A program made the translations under genes and the position numbers. From an uncultured Shimia sp. (lineage in GTDB: Bacteria; Pseudomonadota; Alphaproteobacteria; Rhodobacterales; Rhodobacteraceae), in NCBI GenBank assembly GCA_937897325.1, contig CALCOY010000034.1, forward strand, positions 16,101 through 80,100: 64,000 nucleotides of DNA, read 5' to 3'. Below are positions 1-8,956 of this stretch, piece by piece (the stretch's first letter is position 1; each line of letters begins with the position of its first letter). The notes under the pieces were generated by a model. It was not told the origin of the DNA. It made no database searches and worked only from the letters and a program-made list of their open reading frames with translations.

Positions 1-195
1 TGGAACCGCGTTTTCATGGTGCTGACTATCTGCGAAGGTCAATGCGATCTCAAGCGGCAATACCGACACGAGAACGTCACGCGAATGACGCAATAATGCA
101 CTCAATCCCTGCGTTAACCTTCCATTACTGGTGTTTCCGGCAACAACGGTCTATATTGGCGAAAAATAAAGATATTTCGAGTTAGTGAACAGGTC
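1..195. other. Upstream leader, no gene seen
   Basis: I see no convincing coding frame here. The last 60 bases are AT-richer than the surroundings and probably hold the promoter of the following Nudix gene, but I cannot name clear -35 and -10 boxes. Confidence 0.4.
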
Positions 196-654
196 ATGCT
201 TAGTCAGATGCCACTCCGTTTGGGAGGATCGCATAAATCCGATGTCCGCACGCAATTTGCGGCGATGTGCTATCGGTATGAGCACAGCAAGTTGCAGATC
301 CTTCTGGTGACATCGCGCACGCGGCGGCGCTGGATTGTGCCGAAGGGCTGGCCGATGGACGGCAAGACGGCTTCTGGTTCGGCTGCCCAGGAGGCCTGGG
401 AGGAAGCCGGTGCGGTGGGCCGTGTCGACGGGCGGCCGCTGGGGATCTATTCTTATGTAAAGGAGACTGGTCTTGATGCGGGGATGCCCTGTGTCGTGAT
501 GGTCTATGCGCTCAAAGTGAAATCGCTGGCCAAGAAGTTCCCCGAAGTCGGGCAGCGCAAACGCCAATGGGTGTCGCGCAAACGTGCGGCCAAACTGGTG
601 GCGGAGCCTGAGCTGGCACGCATCCTGCGGGATTTCGATCCGCGTCATCTGTGA
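196..654 (+). CDS. Nudix hydrolase (diphosphoinositol-polyphosphate/diadenosine type)
   Basis: A 152-residue protein with a Nudix fold. The Nudix box lies at about residues 51-73 and ends in EAWEEAGAVG, preceded by VPKGWPMDGK. The helix core EAWEEAG keeps the metal-binding glutamates, while the usual REx2EE arginine is a glutamine and the first box glutamate is a lysine, so the box is slightly degenerate. Family members hydrolyse nucleoside diphosphates linked to another moiety. The short length and the VPKGW entry resemble the diphosphoinositol-polyphosphate subgroup. An alternative ATG lies 12 bases downstream. The gene stands in the same direction as the DUF1178 and SDR genes. The true substrate cannot be read from sequence. 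Confidence 0.85.
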   Translation: MLSQMPLRLGGSHKSDVRTQFAAMCYRYEHSKLQILLVTSRTRRRWIVPKGWPMDGKTASGSAAQEAWEEAGAVGRVDGRPLGIYSYVKETGLDAGMPCVVMVYALKVKSLAKKFPEVGQRKRQWVSRKRAAKLVAEPELARILRDFDPRHL

Positions 655-723
655 CCAGACGTGCCATTGACCTGGATGCACTGGTCGTTATCTCTCCGAT
701 AGCGTCGAGCATGAGTGTGTATG

Positions 724-1131
724 ATGATACGGTATGCGTTGAAATGCGGTAGGGGGCACAGCTTTGAGAGCTGGTTCCAATCGGCTGAAGCCTACGAGAC
801 GTTGCAGGCGGCGGGTCATGTGTCTTGCGCGATTTGCGGCAGCAACGCGGTGACCAAGGCGGTGATGGCGCCGCCGGTGCGCTCGGGTGAGGCATCGCAG
901 GCTGTGCAGAGCAAACCGGAGGCGGATCTTACGGCCCTTCGCAAGAATATTGAAGAAAACGCGACCTATGTCGGGGGCAGCTTTGCCAAGGAGGCGCGCG
1001 CAATGCATCTGGGCGACAGCCCGGAGCGTGCGATCTGGGGAGAGGCAAAACCAGCCGAGGCCAAGGCTCTTTTGGAGGATGGCGTGCCTGTGGCGCCGCT
1101 GCCTTTCATGCCCAAGAACAAGGTGAATTGA
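724..1131 (+). CDS. DUF1178 family protein
   Basis: A small soluble protein of about 135 residues that opens MIRYALKCGRGHSFESWF, the hallmark start of DUF1178. A CxxC pair (SCAICGS, near residues 35-38) together with the early Cys8 suggests a zinc-ribbon-like N-terminus. I chose the second of two adjacent ATGs because family members begin at MIRY; an upstream GTG would add three residues. It ends four bases before the next start (an SDR), so the two are probably co-transcribed. The family has no assigned function that I know of. Confidence 0.85.
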   Translation: MIRYALKCGRGHSFESWFQSAEAYETLQAAGHVSCAICGSNAVTKAVMAPPVRSGEASQAVQSKPEADLTALRKNIEENATYVGGSFAKEARAMHLGDSPERAIWGEAKPAEAKALLEDGVPVAPLPFMPKNKVN

Positions 1132-1135
1132 CCAC

Positions 1136-1780
1136 GTGAGAGTTGTGATCACCGGCGCGAGCCGGGGCATCGGTGCCGGACTTGCTGCGCGCTACAGGGA
1201 TGCGGGCAATGCCGTGATCGGAACGGGCCGGGGGGCGCCTGGGCTGGTCGATCTGGATGTGACGCGGCCTGAGGATCATTTGGCCTTGCAGCGGCACATA
1301 GGCGATCAGGCGGTAGATCTTCTGATCTGCAGTGCAGGCATCTATCTGGACAAGGGGCAGGGGCTGAAGGACGGATATCACGCCGAGATGTGGGCGCAGA
1401 CCTTTGCGGTGAATGTCACGGGCGTCTTTCTGGCGGTTCAGGCGCTGTTGCCGAATTTGCGGGCCAGCGGAGCTGCAAAGGTGGCGATCATTTCATCGCA
1501 GATGGCGTCGCACACGCGGGCGCCCGGGGGAAGCTACATCTATCGGTCCTCGAAGGCGGCGGCATTGAACCTGGGGCGCAATCTTGCCACGGATCTCAAA
1601 CCTGAAGGCATAGCCGTGGGCATCTATCATCCGGGATGGGTCCGGACGGATATGGGAGGCGCATCGGCGGCGATCAGCACGGATGAGGCGGTGTTGGGCC
1701 TCGTGTCGCGATTTGCAGCGCTGAGCCTTGAGACGACGGGCTGTTTCGAGACCTGGGACGGGCGCGCGCATCCCTATTAG
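1136..1780 (+). CDS. Short-chain dehydrogenase/reductase (SDR)
   Basis: A 214-residue Rossmann-fold oxidoreductase starting at GTG. The nucleotide-binding TGASRGIG motif is at residues 6-13, the NNAG-equivalent reads CSAG near 65-68, and the catalytic Ser121 and Y136xxxK140 (YRSSK) are present, so it should be active. It is shorter than the usual 250 residues, and the C-terminal substrate loop is reduced, as in small csgA-like or sepiapterin-reductase-like SDRs. NAD(P) preference and substrate are unknown. It follows the DUF1178 gene by four bases, which suggests an operon. Confidence 0.85.
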   Translation: MRVVITGASRGIGAGLAARYRDAGNAVIGTGRGAPGLVDLDVTRPEDHLALQRHIGDQAVDLLICSAGIYLDKGQGLKDGYHAEMWAQTFAVNVTGVFLAVQALLPNLRASGAAKVAIISSQMASHTRAPGGSYIYRSSKAAALNLGRNLATDLKPEGIAVGIYHPGWVRTDMGGASAAISTDEAVLGLVSRFAALSLETTGCFETWDGRAHPY

Positions 1781-1831
1781 CGGATTGTTCGCTTAAGACT
1801 GGAGCGCGCTGCCGCGCGCGCATGACGTTTT

Positions 1832-1897
1832 GCGCTTGCGTCCGCAAGCGCGTTTGCGAGGCTCTGCCTCGCGCTCCGGGATATTTCAAACCCGGAG
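1832..1897. repeat. Intergenic repeat with three hairpins (copy A)
   Basis: Three adjacent inverted repeats fill the gap between the SDR gene and lysC: GCGCTTGCG/CGCAAGCGC (1832-1851), GCGAGGC/GCCTCGC (1856-1872) and CTCCGGG/CCCGGAG (1874-1897). The second hairpin and its flanks recur near 52.9 kb, and the GGGATATTT core recurs near 44.76 kb, so this is a dispersed intergenic element. It could act as a terminator for the upstream operon or as a mobile palindromic unit. Confidence 0.6.
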
Positions 1898-2015
1898 AAT
1901 TTGGATTGGGGGTTGAGCCTATGGTGTCGGGCGTCCGATCGCGGCAAGAGAAGAGGCAGTTGCAACCTTACATGTGTGCGCGTAAGAGGCGGCGGATCTT
2001 TGCATTGAGGCCGTG

Positions 2016-3254
2016 ATGCCCGTTCTGGTGATGAAATTCGGCGGCACGTCCGTTGCCACGCTTGACCGCATTCGGCGGGCGGCCAAGCGGGTGGGCGTTG
2101 AGGTGGCCAAGGGCTATGATGTGATCGTCATCGTGAGTGCCATGTCCGGCAAGACCAATGAGCTTGTGGGGTGGGTGAATGAGACGTCACCGCTCTATGA
2201 TGCCCGCGAATATGATGCGGTTGTGTCGTCGGGTGAGAATGTCACGGCGGGTTTGATGGCGTTGACCCTGCAGGAGATGGATGTGCCCGCGCGGTCCTGG
2301 CAGGGCTGGCAGGTGCCGCTGAAGACGACAAGCGCGCATGGGGCGGCACGGATCCAGGAGATCCCGACCGGCAACATCACAGCCAAGTTCAGCGAGGGAA
2401 TGCGCGTGGCGGTCGTGGCCGGGTTTCAGGGGGTGAGCCCGGAGGGGCGCATCACCACGCTGGGTCGCGGTGGGAGCGACACGACGGCGGTTGCCTTTGC
2501 GGCGGCTTTCGGGGCGGAGCGTTGCGATATATACACCGATGTGGATGGGGTCTACACGACCGATCCACGGGTCGAGGCCAAGGCGCGCAAGCTCGACAAG
2601 ATTGCCTTCGAAGAGATGCTGGAACTGGCCTCGCTTGGGGCAAAGGTGCTGCAGACGCGGTCGGTGGAGCTTGCCATGCGCTACAATGTGCGCCTGCGGG
2701 TGCTGTCGAGTTTTGAGGAACAATCGGACAATGCGGGCACGCTGGTCTGCGCCGAGGAGGACATCATGGAAAGCAAGGTGGTTGCCGGGGTCGCGTTCAG
2801 CCGGGACGAGGCGAAGATGACGCTTGTGTCGGTCGCCGATCGGCCGGGCATTGCGGCGACGATTTTCACGGCCCTCAGCGAGGCGGGCGTGAACGTTGAC
2901 ATGATCGTGCAGAACATCGCCGAAGAAGGGCGCACAGACATGACTTGGTCCTGTCCGACCGATCAGGTGACGCGGGCGGAAAAGGCAATGGCCGAGGCGA
3001 AGGCCGAGGGTGTGATCAATTTCCACGACATCATCGCGGACACGGATGTGGCGAAGGTCAGCGTAGTGGGCATTGGGATGCGCAGCCATACGGGCGTGGC
3101 GGCCAAGATGTTCAAGTGCCTCTCTGATGAGGGGATCAACATCCGGGTTATCACGACGTCCGAGATCAAGATCTCCGTACTGATCGACCGAAAATACATG
3201 GAACTCGCCGTTCAGGCGCTGCATGACGCGTTTGAGCTGGACAAGGCCGCCTGA
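2016..3254 (+). CDS. lysC: Aspartate kinase
   Basis: Aspartokinase of 412 residues, catalysing ATP-dependent phosphorylation of L-aspartate, the first step toward lysine, threonine and methionine. The N-terminal amino-acid kinase domain carries KFGGTS at residues 7-12 and a glycine-rich TTLGRGGSDTTA segment around 150. Two ACT regulatory domains follow from about residue 260 (the segment VSVADRPGIAATIF belongs to the first), as expected for a feedback-inhibited single-function enzyme. I chose the ATG one codon after a possible GTG because family members start MPVLVMKFGG. hom, the next committed enzyme toward threonine, is 26 kb away. ptsP lies downstream on the same strand. Confidence 0.97.
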   Translation: MPVLVMKFGGTSVATLDRIRRAAKRVGVEVAKGYDVIVIVSAMSGKTNELVGWVNETSPLYDAREYDAVVSSGENVTAGLMALTLQEMDVPARSWQGWQVPLKTTSAHGAARIQEIPTGNITAKFSEGMRVAVVAGFQGVSPEGRITTLGRGGSDTTAVAFAAAFGAERCDIYTDVDGVYTTDPRVEAKARKLDKIAFEEMLELASLGAKVLQTRSVELAMRYNVRLRVLSSFEEQSDNAGTLVCAEEDIMESKVVAGVAFSRDEAKMTLVSVADRPGIAATIFTALSEAGVNVDMIVQNIAEEGRTDMTWSCPTDQVTRAEKAMAEAKAEGVINFHDIIADTDVAKVSVVGIGMRSHTGVAAKMFKCLSDEGINIRVITTSEIKISVLIDRKYMELAVQALHDAFELDKAA

Positions 3255-3303
3255 AGGCTGATCTGCAAGCAGGGGCGCGGATGCTTTGGGCGGCAGCCTA
3301 AAA

Positions 3304-3320
3304 TTCTCGTAATACGAGAA
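3304..3320. promoter_or_regulatory. Perfect 7-bp inverted repeat between lysC and ptsP
   Basis: TTCTCGT and ACGAGAA are perfect complements separated by AAT. The stem is AT-rich and has no T-run after it, so a rho-independent terminator is unlikely. It sits 90 bases before the ptsP start and could be an operator. Confidence 0.35.
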
Positions 3321-3409
3321 AGTTGAAGACCTGAAATGTCGAAACTCGTTTCGTTCTGCGCCGCGCTGTGATCTAAGCTGCTTCTGGAAGTCGTGGGGGG
3401 CGGGCCCGG

Positions 3410-5650
3410 ATGGTCGACAGCACTGAAAGTGAAAGCCGGAAACTGCTTGGCCGTTTGCGCGACGCGATGGCCGGGGACGATCCCGGACAGGCGCGGCTGG
3501 ACAAGATCACCAATCTGATCGCGGGCAGCATCGGGGTCGAGGTCTGTTCGGTCTATCTGTTTCGGGATGAGGACACGCTGGAGCTTTGCGCGACGCAGGG
3601 TTTGAACCCGGACGCGGTCCACAAGACACGGATGCGTCTGGGCGAAGGACTTGTGGGCAAGGTGGCGCGGCGCAGGCAGGTCGTGAACACAGCGGACGCG
3701 CCGGGATCCAAGGGCTTTCGGTTTATGCCGGAAACGGGTGAAGAGGTTTTTTCGAGCTTTCTGGGTGTGCCGATCCAGCGCCTTGGCGAAACGCTTGGCG
3801 TGCTGGTCGTGCAATCGAAAGAGGCGCGAGAATACTCGGCGGACGAGGTTTATGCCCTTGAAGTCGTGGCCATGGTGCTGGCCGAAATGACTGAGCTGGG
3901 CGCTTTTGTGGGTGATGGGGCCGCACTGACGGCGCGTCATTCACAACCCGTTCTGATGCGCGGTGTGGTGGGTCAGGAAGGCGTGACCGAGGGGCATATC
4001 TGGCTGCATGAACCGCGCGTCGTCGTCAGTAATCCGATCGCCGATGATCCTGAGAAAGAGCTTGAGCGGCTTAAGGGGGCGGTCGAGGAATTGCGGGTTG
4101 GCGTCGACAAGATGTTGGCCATGGCAGCGGGGGATGCGGAACAGTCTGAGGTGCTGGAGGCCTACCGAATGTTCGCAAATTCGCGCGGCTGGATGCGCCG
4201 GATGGAAGAAGATATCGGCAGCGGCCTTTCGGCGGAGGCGGCTGTTGAGAAGGAACAATCGCTGGCCCGCGCGCGGATGGGGCAGGCGACTGACAATTAT
4301 CTGCGCGAACGCCTCAGCGATCTGGATGATCTGTCGAACCGGCTGTTGCGGATCCTGACGGGGCAGGGAAAGGATACAGGCGCGGAAATGCCGCCCGACC
4401 CCATCCTTGTGGCGCGCAATATTGGCCCTGCTGAATTGCTTGACTACGGGCGGGGTCTGCGGGGCATCGTCCTTGAGGAAGGTTCGGTCGGGAGCCATGC
4501 GACTATCGTGGCGCGCGCTTTGGCGATCCCGCTTCTGGTCAATGTGGGCCGCATCACGACGGAGGCCCTGAATGGCGATCACGTGATGGTTGACGGAGAG
4601 CAGGGTATCGTGCATTTGCGCCCCGACGACACGGTGGTCACAGCGTTCCGGGACAAGATGGCGATGGAGGCCGAGGCGCTGAAGCGCTATGCCTCGATCC
4701 GGGACAAGCCAGCGCAGGCCAAATGCGGATCGGTCGTGTCGTTGCAGATGAATGCGGGCCTGTTGGCCGATTTGCCGTCGCTTCCCACATCCGGGGCGGA
4801 GGGCGTAGGCCTTTTTCGGACTGAGTTGCAATTCCTGATCCGGAACCAGATGCCGCGCCGGTCCGAGCTTTCGGCCATCTATGCGCGGGTGCTGGATGCG
4901 GCCGGGACGAAGCGTGTGGTATTCCGGACGCTCGACATCGGGTCGGACAAGGTGCTGCCCTACATGAAACCGACAGATGAGCCGAACCCGGCCCTGGGTT
5001 GGCGGGCCATACGGGTGGGTCTGGACAAACCCGGCGTGTTGCGGATGCAGCTTCAGGCGCTGATGCGGGCGGCGAACGGGCGGGCGTTGACGCTGATGTT
5101 CCCTTTTGTGGCGCAATACGAGGAATACACGCGCGCCCGCGCCGAGGTGGACAAGGCGCTGGAGCGTGAAAGACGACTGGGGCACATTCTGCCCGAGAGC
5201 ATTGAAGTGGGGGCCATGCTTGAGACGCCCTCGCTGGCCTTTGCGCCGACGAAATTCTTTGAGGAGGTCGGCTTTCTGTCCATCGGGGGCAATGATCTTA
5301 AGCAGTTTTTCTTTGCAGCCGACCGCGAGAATGAGCGGGTGCGGCGGCGCTATGACACGCTGAATGTCAGTTTCCTTAGCTTTATCGAACGGATCGTGGA
5401 ACGTTGCGCACTGACCAGGACGCCTCTGTCATTCTGCGGTGAGGATGCCGGGCGTCCGATCGAGGCCCTGTGTCTGGCGGCAATCGGGTTGCGGACCCTT
5501 TCGATGCGCCCGGCTTCCATCGGACCGGTCAAGAGCCTGCTGATGCGGTCCAACCTTGATGAGGTGCGCAAGGTGATTTCCGATGCACGGCATCGGGGTG
5601 AAATGTGTGTGCGTCCCGCGATCATGGAGTATCTGCGGGCTCAGGGGTGA
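3410..5650 (+). CDS. ptsP: Phosphoenolpyruvate-protein phosphotransferase PtsP (EI-Ntr)
   Basis: A 746-residue Enzyme I of the nitrogen PTS. It has an N-terminal GAF domain (about residues 20-160; small-molecule sensing in homologues), a PTS EI middle region, the phosphohistidine domain with GSHATIVARALAIP around residue 364, and a C-terminal PEP-binding barrel that includes GGNDLKQFFF and the conserved Cys near 676 (FCGEDAGRP). It transfers phosphate from PEP to NPr and on to EIIA-Ntr. No sugar EII components are in the window, consistent with a regulatory rather than transport role. The lysC-ptsP order is common in alphaproteobacteria. Confidence 0.95.
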   Translation: MVDSTESESRKLLGRLRDAMAGDDPGQARLDKITNLIAGSIGVEVCSVYLFRDEDTLELCATQGLNPDAVHKTRMRLGEGLVGKVARRRQVVNTADAPGSKGFRFMPETGEEVFSSFLGVPIQRLGETLGVLVVQSKEAREYSADEVYALEVVAMVLAEMTELGAFVGDGAALTARHSQPVLMRGVVGQEGVTEGHIWLHEPRVVVSNPIADDPEKELERLKGAVEELRVGVDKMLAMAAGDAEQSEVLEAYRMFANSRGWMRRMEEDIGSGLSAEAAVEKEQSLARARMGQATDNYLRERLSDLDDLSNRLLRILTGQGKDTGAEMPPDPILVARNIGPAELLDYGRGLRGIVLEEGSVGSHATIVARALAIPLLVNVGRITTEALNGDHVMVDGEQGIVHLRPDDTVVTAFRDKMAMEAEALKRYASIRDKPAQAKCGSVVSLQMNAGLLADLPSLPTSGAEGVGLFRTELQFLIRNQMPRRSELSAIYARVLDAAGTKRVVFRTLDIGSDKVLPYMKPTDEPNPALGWRAIRVGLDKPGVLRMQLQALMRAANGRALTLMFPFVAQYEEYTRARAEVDKALERERRLGHILPESIEVGAMLETPSLAFAPTKFFEEVGFLSIGGNDLKQFFFAADRENERVRRRYDTLNVSFLSFIERIVERCALTRTPLSFCGEDAGRPIEALCLAAIGLRTLSMRPASIGPVKSLLMRSNLDEVRKVISDARHRGEMCVRPAIMEYLRAQG

Positions 5651-5651
5651 T

Positions 5652-6707
<1,056 letters not shown>

Positions 6708-6720
6708 GGTGATCCTCCGT

Positions 6721-7509
6721 TCATTGGCTGGGGAATTGCCAGGTCTCAACGGCCTGGGCGATATGGGTTGCAGTCTGGCGCAGGGTGGGGGCCCAGACAT
6801 CCAGATCATCAAGCGATTTGCGTTCGATTGAGGTGGTGATCGAGAGCGCCCCGATCACGCGCGAGGTGCCGGACAGAATCGGCACGGCGATGCAGATAAT
6901 GCCGGGCTCATGCTCTTCACGGTCAAAAGCAAGGCCGTCAGCGCGGATCTGATCCAGCTCGGTCAAGAGCGCCTGCGGCGTTGCCAGCGTGTGGGGCGTG
7001 TGGGCGAAAAATGCCTGGCGGTTGACGGCCCTGTCGCGTGCCTCGGGCTCCAGATGGGCGAGCATTGCCTTGCCGACACCTGTGCAGTAGCCCGGTCCGA
7101 CCTTGCCCGCCTGGCTAAACATTTCAATGGGTTGGGTGGCATTGCGCTTGTCGACATAGAGCACCTGACCACCATCAAGCTGGGCCACATGCACCGTTTC
7201 GCCCACCTCCTGGGCGAGCTTGTCGACAAAAGGCCGCGCGATCGGGGCGAGTGCCGAATGCCGCCAGGCGGAATGGGCCAGCCGCACCAGCCGCAGGCCG
7301 GGCGCATAGGTCTGGCGGTCTTCGTCATAGCGCAACATGCCCTGATGGGTCAGCGTCTGCACCAATCTGTAAAGTGTGGCCTTGGGGTGGTCGGACCGGG
7401 CAAGCAATTCGGAAAAGCGCACGGGACGGTCGAAATCGGCCACGAGATCAAGCACATCTAGCGCTTTGCCGATGGTTCCCTCGCCCGCTTTGCGGCTTTG
7501 CGCGTTCAC
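6721..7509 (-). CDS. IclR family transcriptional regulator of the galactoside operon
   Basis: A 262-residue IclR-type regulator with an N-terminal winged helix (about 10-65, including HPKATLYRLVQTL) and a C-terminal ligand-binding domain (for example PGYCTGVGKAMLAHL). I chose a GTG start because GGGAGG sits seven bases upstream; a more distal start lacks this. It is divergent from the solute-binding protein, with three palindromes in the gap, and lies 13 bases before the ATPase gene. I infer that it controls both directions. IclR proteins of sugar loci usually sense a pathway intermediate such as a 2-keto-3-deoxy sugar acid, but which one is not readable here. Confidence 0.9.
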   Translation of the reverse strand: MNAQSRKAGEGTIGKALDVLDLVADFDRPVRFSELLARSDHPKATLYRLVQTLTHQGMLRYDEDRQTYAPGLRLVRLAHSAWRHSALAPIARPFVDKLAQEVGETVHVAQLDGGQVLYVDKRNATQPIEMFSQAGKVGPGYCTGVGKAMLAHLEPEARDRAVNRQAFFAHTPHTLATPQALLTELDQIRADGLAFDREEHEPGIICIAVPILSGTSRVIGALSITTSIERKSLDDLDVWAPTLRQTATHIAQAVETWQFPSQ

Positions 7510-7568
7510 GCTTATCCTCCCGCGCGGTGTCAGGAATCTGTTGACCGATCCCTTTGTCCACCGCATAG

Positions 7569-7605
7569 TTCCAATAGTTGGGATAAGGTTTCACTATGTG
7601 GAACC
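7569..7605. promoter_or_regulatory. Two palindromic candidate IclR operators
   Basis: TTCCAATAGTTGGGA (7569-7583) is a near-perfect inverted repeat around TAG, and GGTTTCACTATGTGGAACC (7587-7605) pairs seven of eight positions around TAT. They are adjacent, lie between the divergent iclR-type and binding-protein genes, and are the right size for IclR dimers. Confidence 0.55.
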
Positions 7606-7609
7606 TCCT

Positions 7610-7626
7610 GTCAAAAGGTTTTTGAC
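7610..7626. promoter_or_regulatory. Perfect GTCAAAA-N3-TTTTGAC palindrome
   Basis: A perfect 7-bp inverted repeat around GGT, five bases after the second candidate operator and 33 bases before the binding-protein start. It includes a TTGACA-like hexamer but no good -10 box at the right distance. It may be a third operator or a 5' UTR hairpin. Confidence 0.45.
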
Positions 7627-7658
7627 AAAAAACACCGGAGCCAACTGGGAGGATAACC

Positions 7659-8894
7659 ATGTTTCCGAAGCTCAAGTCCGCCGTGGCGGCGCTTGCCCTG
7701 ACATCTGTATTCGCGGGGGCGGCGGCAGCGCGCGATCTTGTCATCAATTTCGATGACCTCAACCCCGGACCGAAGAAAGGGTTCGAGGATGCGGTCGCCA
7801 AGTTCAAGGAAGAGAACCCGGACATCAACGTGATCGTCAACATCAACGATCGCGAAGCGCACAAGACAGCCATCCGCAACTTTCTGACAGCGGATGCGCC
7901 TGACGTAACAAGCTGGTATCCGGGCAACCGCATGGCGCCCTTCGTGGAGGCGGGTCTTTTCACGCCGGTGACGGATCTGTGGCAAGACAACGGGTTCAAA
8001 GAAGATCTGGCCGCGATCATGCCGACGATGAGCCGGGACGGTGAGATCTGGGGCGTGCCCTACAGCTACTACCAATGGGGCATCTATTACCGAAAGGACA
8101 TCTTTGACATCCTAGAGCTGGAAGAGCCACAGACCTGGGACGAGCTTCTGGCGGCTTGTGGCAAGATGAAAGAACAGGGCGTGACACCGTTCACGATCGG
8201 GACGAAGTTCCTTTGGACGGCGGCGGGTGTCTTTGACTACATCAACCTGCGCACCAACGGCTATGACGTGCACAACGCCCTCACGGCGGGTGAGATCGCC
8301 TATACCGATGATCGGATCCGCGCGACCTTCGCCAATTGGGAGCAGTTGATTGAGGAATGCGGCTTCGTGGACAACCATGCCTCGATGTCCTGGCAGGATG
8401 CGCTGGCCCCCTTCGCGAACGGCGATGCGGCGATGTATGTCATGGGCAATTTCGCCGTGGACGGCATGAAGAATGCAGGCCTGACCGAAGAGCAGATCGA
8501 CTTCTTCCCCTTCCCGGTGATCAACGCGGATATCCCGCCTGCCGAAGAGGCGCCGGCGGACGCGTTCTTTATCCCGACAAATGCCAAGAACAAGGACGAT
8601 GCGCGCAAGTTTCTCGCGTTCGTGGCGCGGCCTGACGTGCAAAGCGAATGGAACACGACGATCGGTCAGCTTCCGATCAACTCCAAGGCGGAGGTGGGCG
8701 AGTCGAAGTTTCTTCAGGAAGGTTTCGAACTGCTGAACGGCGCTGAGGGCCTTGCGCAATTCTACGACCGGGATGCGCCAGCCGAGATGGCCAAGGCGGG
8801 CATGGAAGGCTTTCAGCGCTTCATGACGGATCCGTCGGCGCTTGAAGAAATCCTCACGCGTCTTGATGAGGTTCAGGCGCAAGTCTACGAATGA
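7659..8894 (+). CDS. Carbohydrate ABC transporter substrate-binding protein
   Basis: A 411-residue periplasmic binding protein of the extracellular solute-binding family 1. It has a signal peptide (positive N-terminus, hydrophobic core SAVAALALTSVFAG, likely cleavage after AAAA near residue 24). The mature part has typical features: a DVTSWYPGNRM segment and WGVPYSYYQWGIYYRKD in the first lobe. A strong Shine-Dalgarno (GGGAGG) precedes the ATG. It heads an operon with two permeases, two galactosidases and galactose-catabolic genes, so a galactoside ligand is inferred. A terminator-like hairpin directly follows, which would give more binding protein than permease. Confidence 0.92.
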   Translation: MFPKLKSAVAALALTSVFAGAAAARDLVINFDDLNPGPKKGFEDAVAKFKEENPDINVIVNINDREAHKTAIRNFLTADAPDVTSWYPGNRMAPFVEAGLFTPVTDLWQDNGFKEDLAAIMPTMSRDGEIWGVPYSYYQWGIYYRKDIFDILELEEPQTWDELLAACGKMKEQGVTPFTIGTKFLWTAAGVFDYINLRTNGYDVHNALTAGEIAYTDDRIRATFANWEQLIEECGFVDNHASMSWQDALAPFANGDAAMYVMGNFAVDGMKNAGLTEEQIDFFPFPVINADIPPAEEAPADAFFIPTNAKNKDDARKFLAFVARPDVQSEWNTTIGQLPINSKAEVGESKFLQEGFELLNGAEGLAQFYDRDAPAEMAKAGMEGFQRFMTDPSALEEILTRLDEVQAQVYE

Positions 8895-8905
8895 TGCGCC
8901 CGTAA

Positions 8906-8935
8906 GGTGGGCCTGTTGGCCCACCTCCCTTTTTT
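8906..8935 (+). terminator. Terminator/attenuator after the binding-protein gene
   Basis: A perfect 8-bp stem GGTGGGCC/GGCCCACC with a TGTT loop, followed by TCCCTTTTTT. It is a good rho-independent terminator placed between the binding protein and the first permease, where partial termination usually sets the ratio of binding protein to membrane components. Confidence 0.85.
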
Positions 8936-8956
8936 GGATAGCGGAAGGCCTTCGCA

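Noticed and set aside
2187..5185. Long minus-strand frames opposite lysC and ptsP
   Set aside because: They are shadows of GC-rich coding sequence, with no ribosome sites or recognisable domains.
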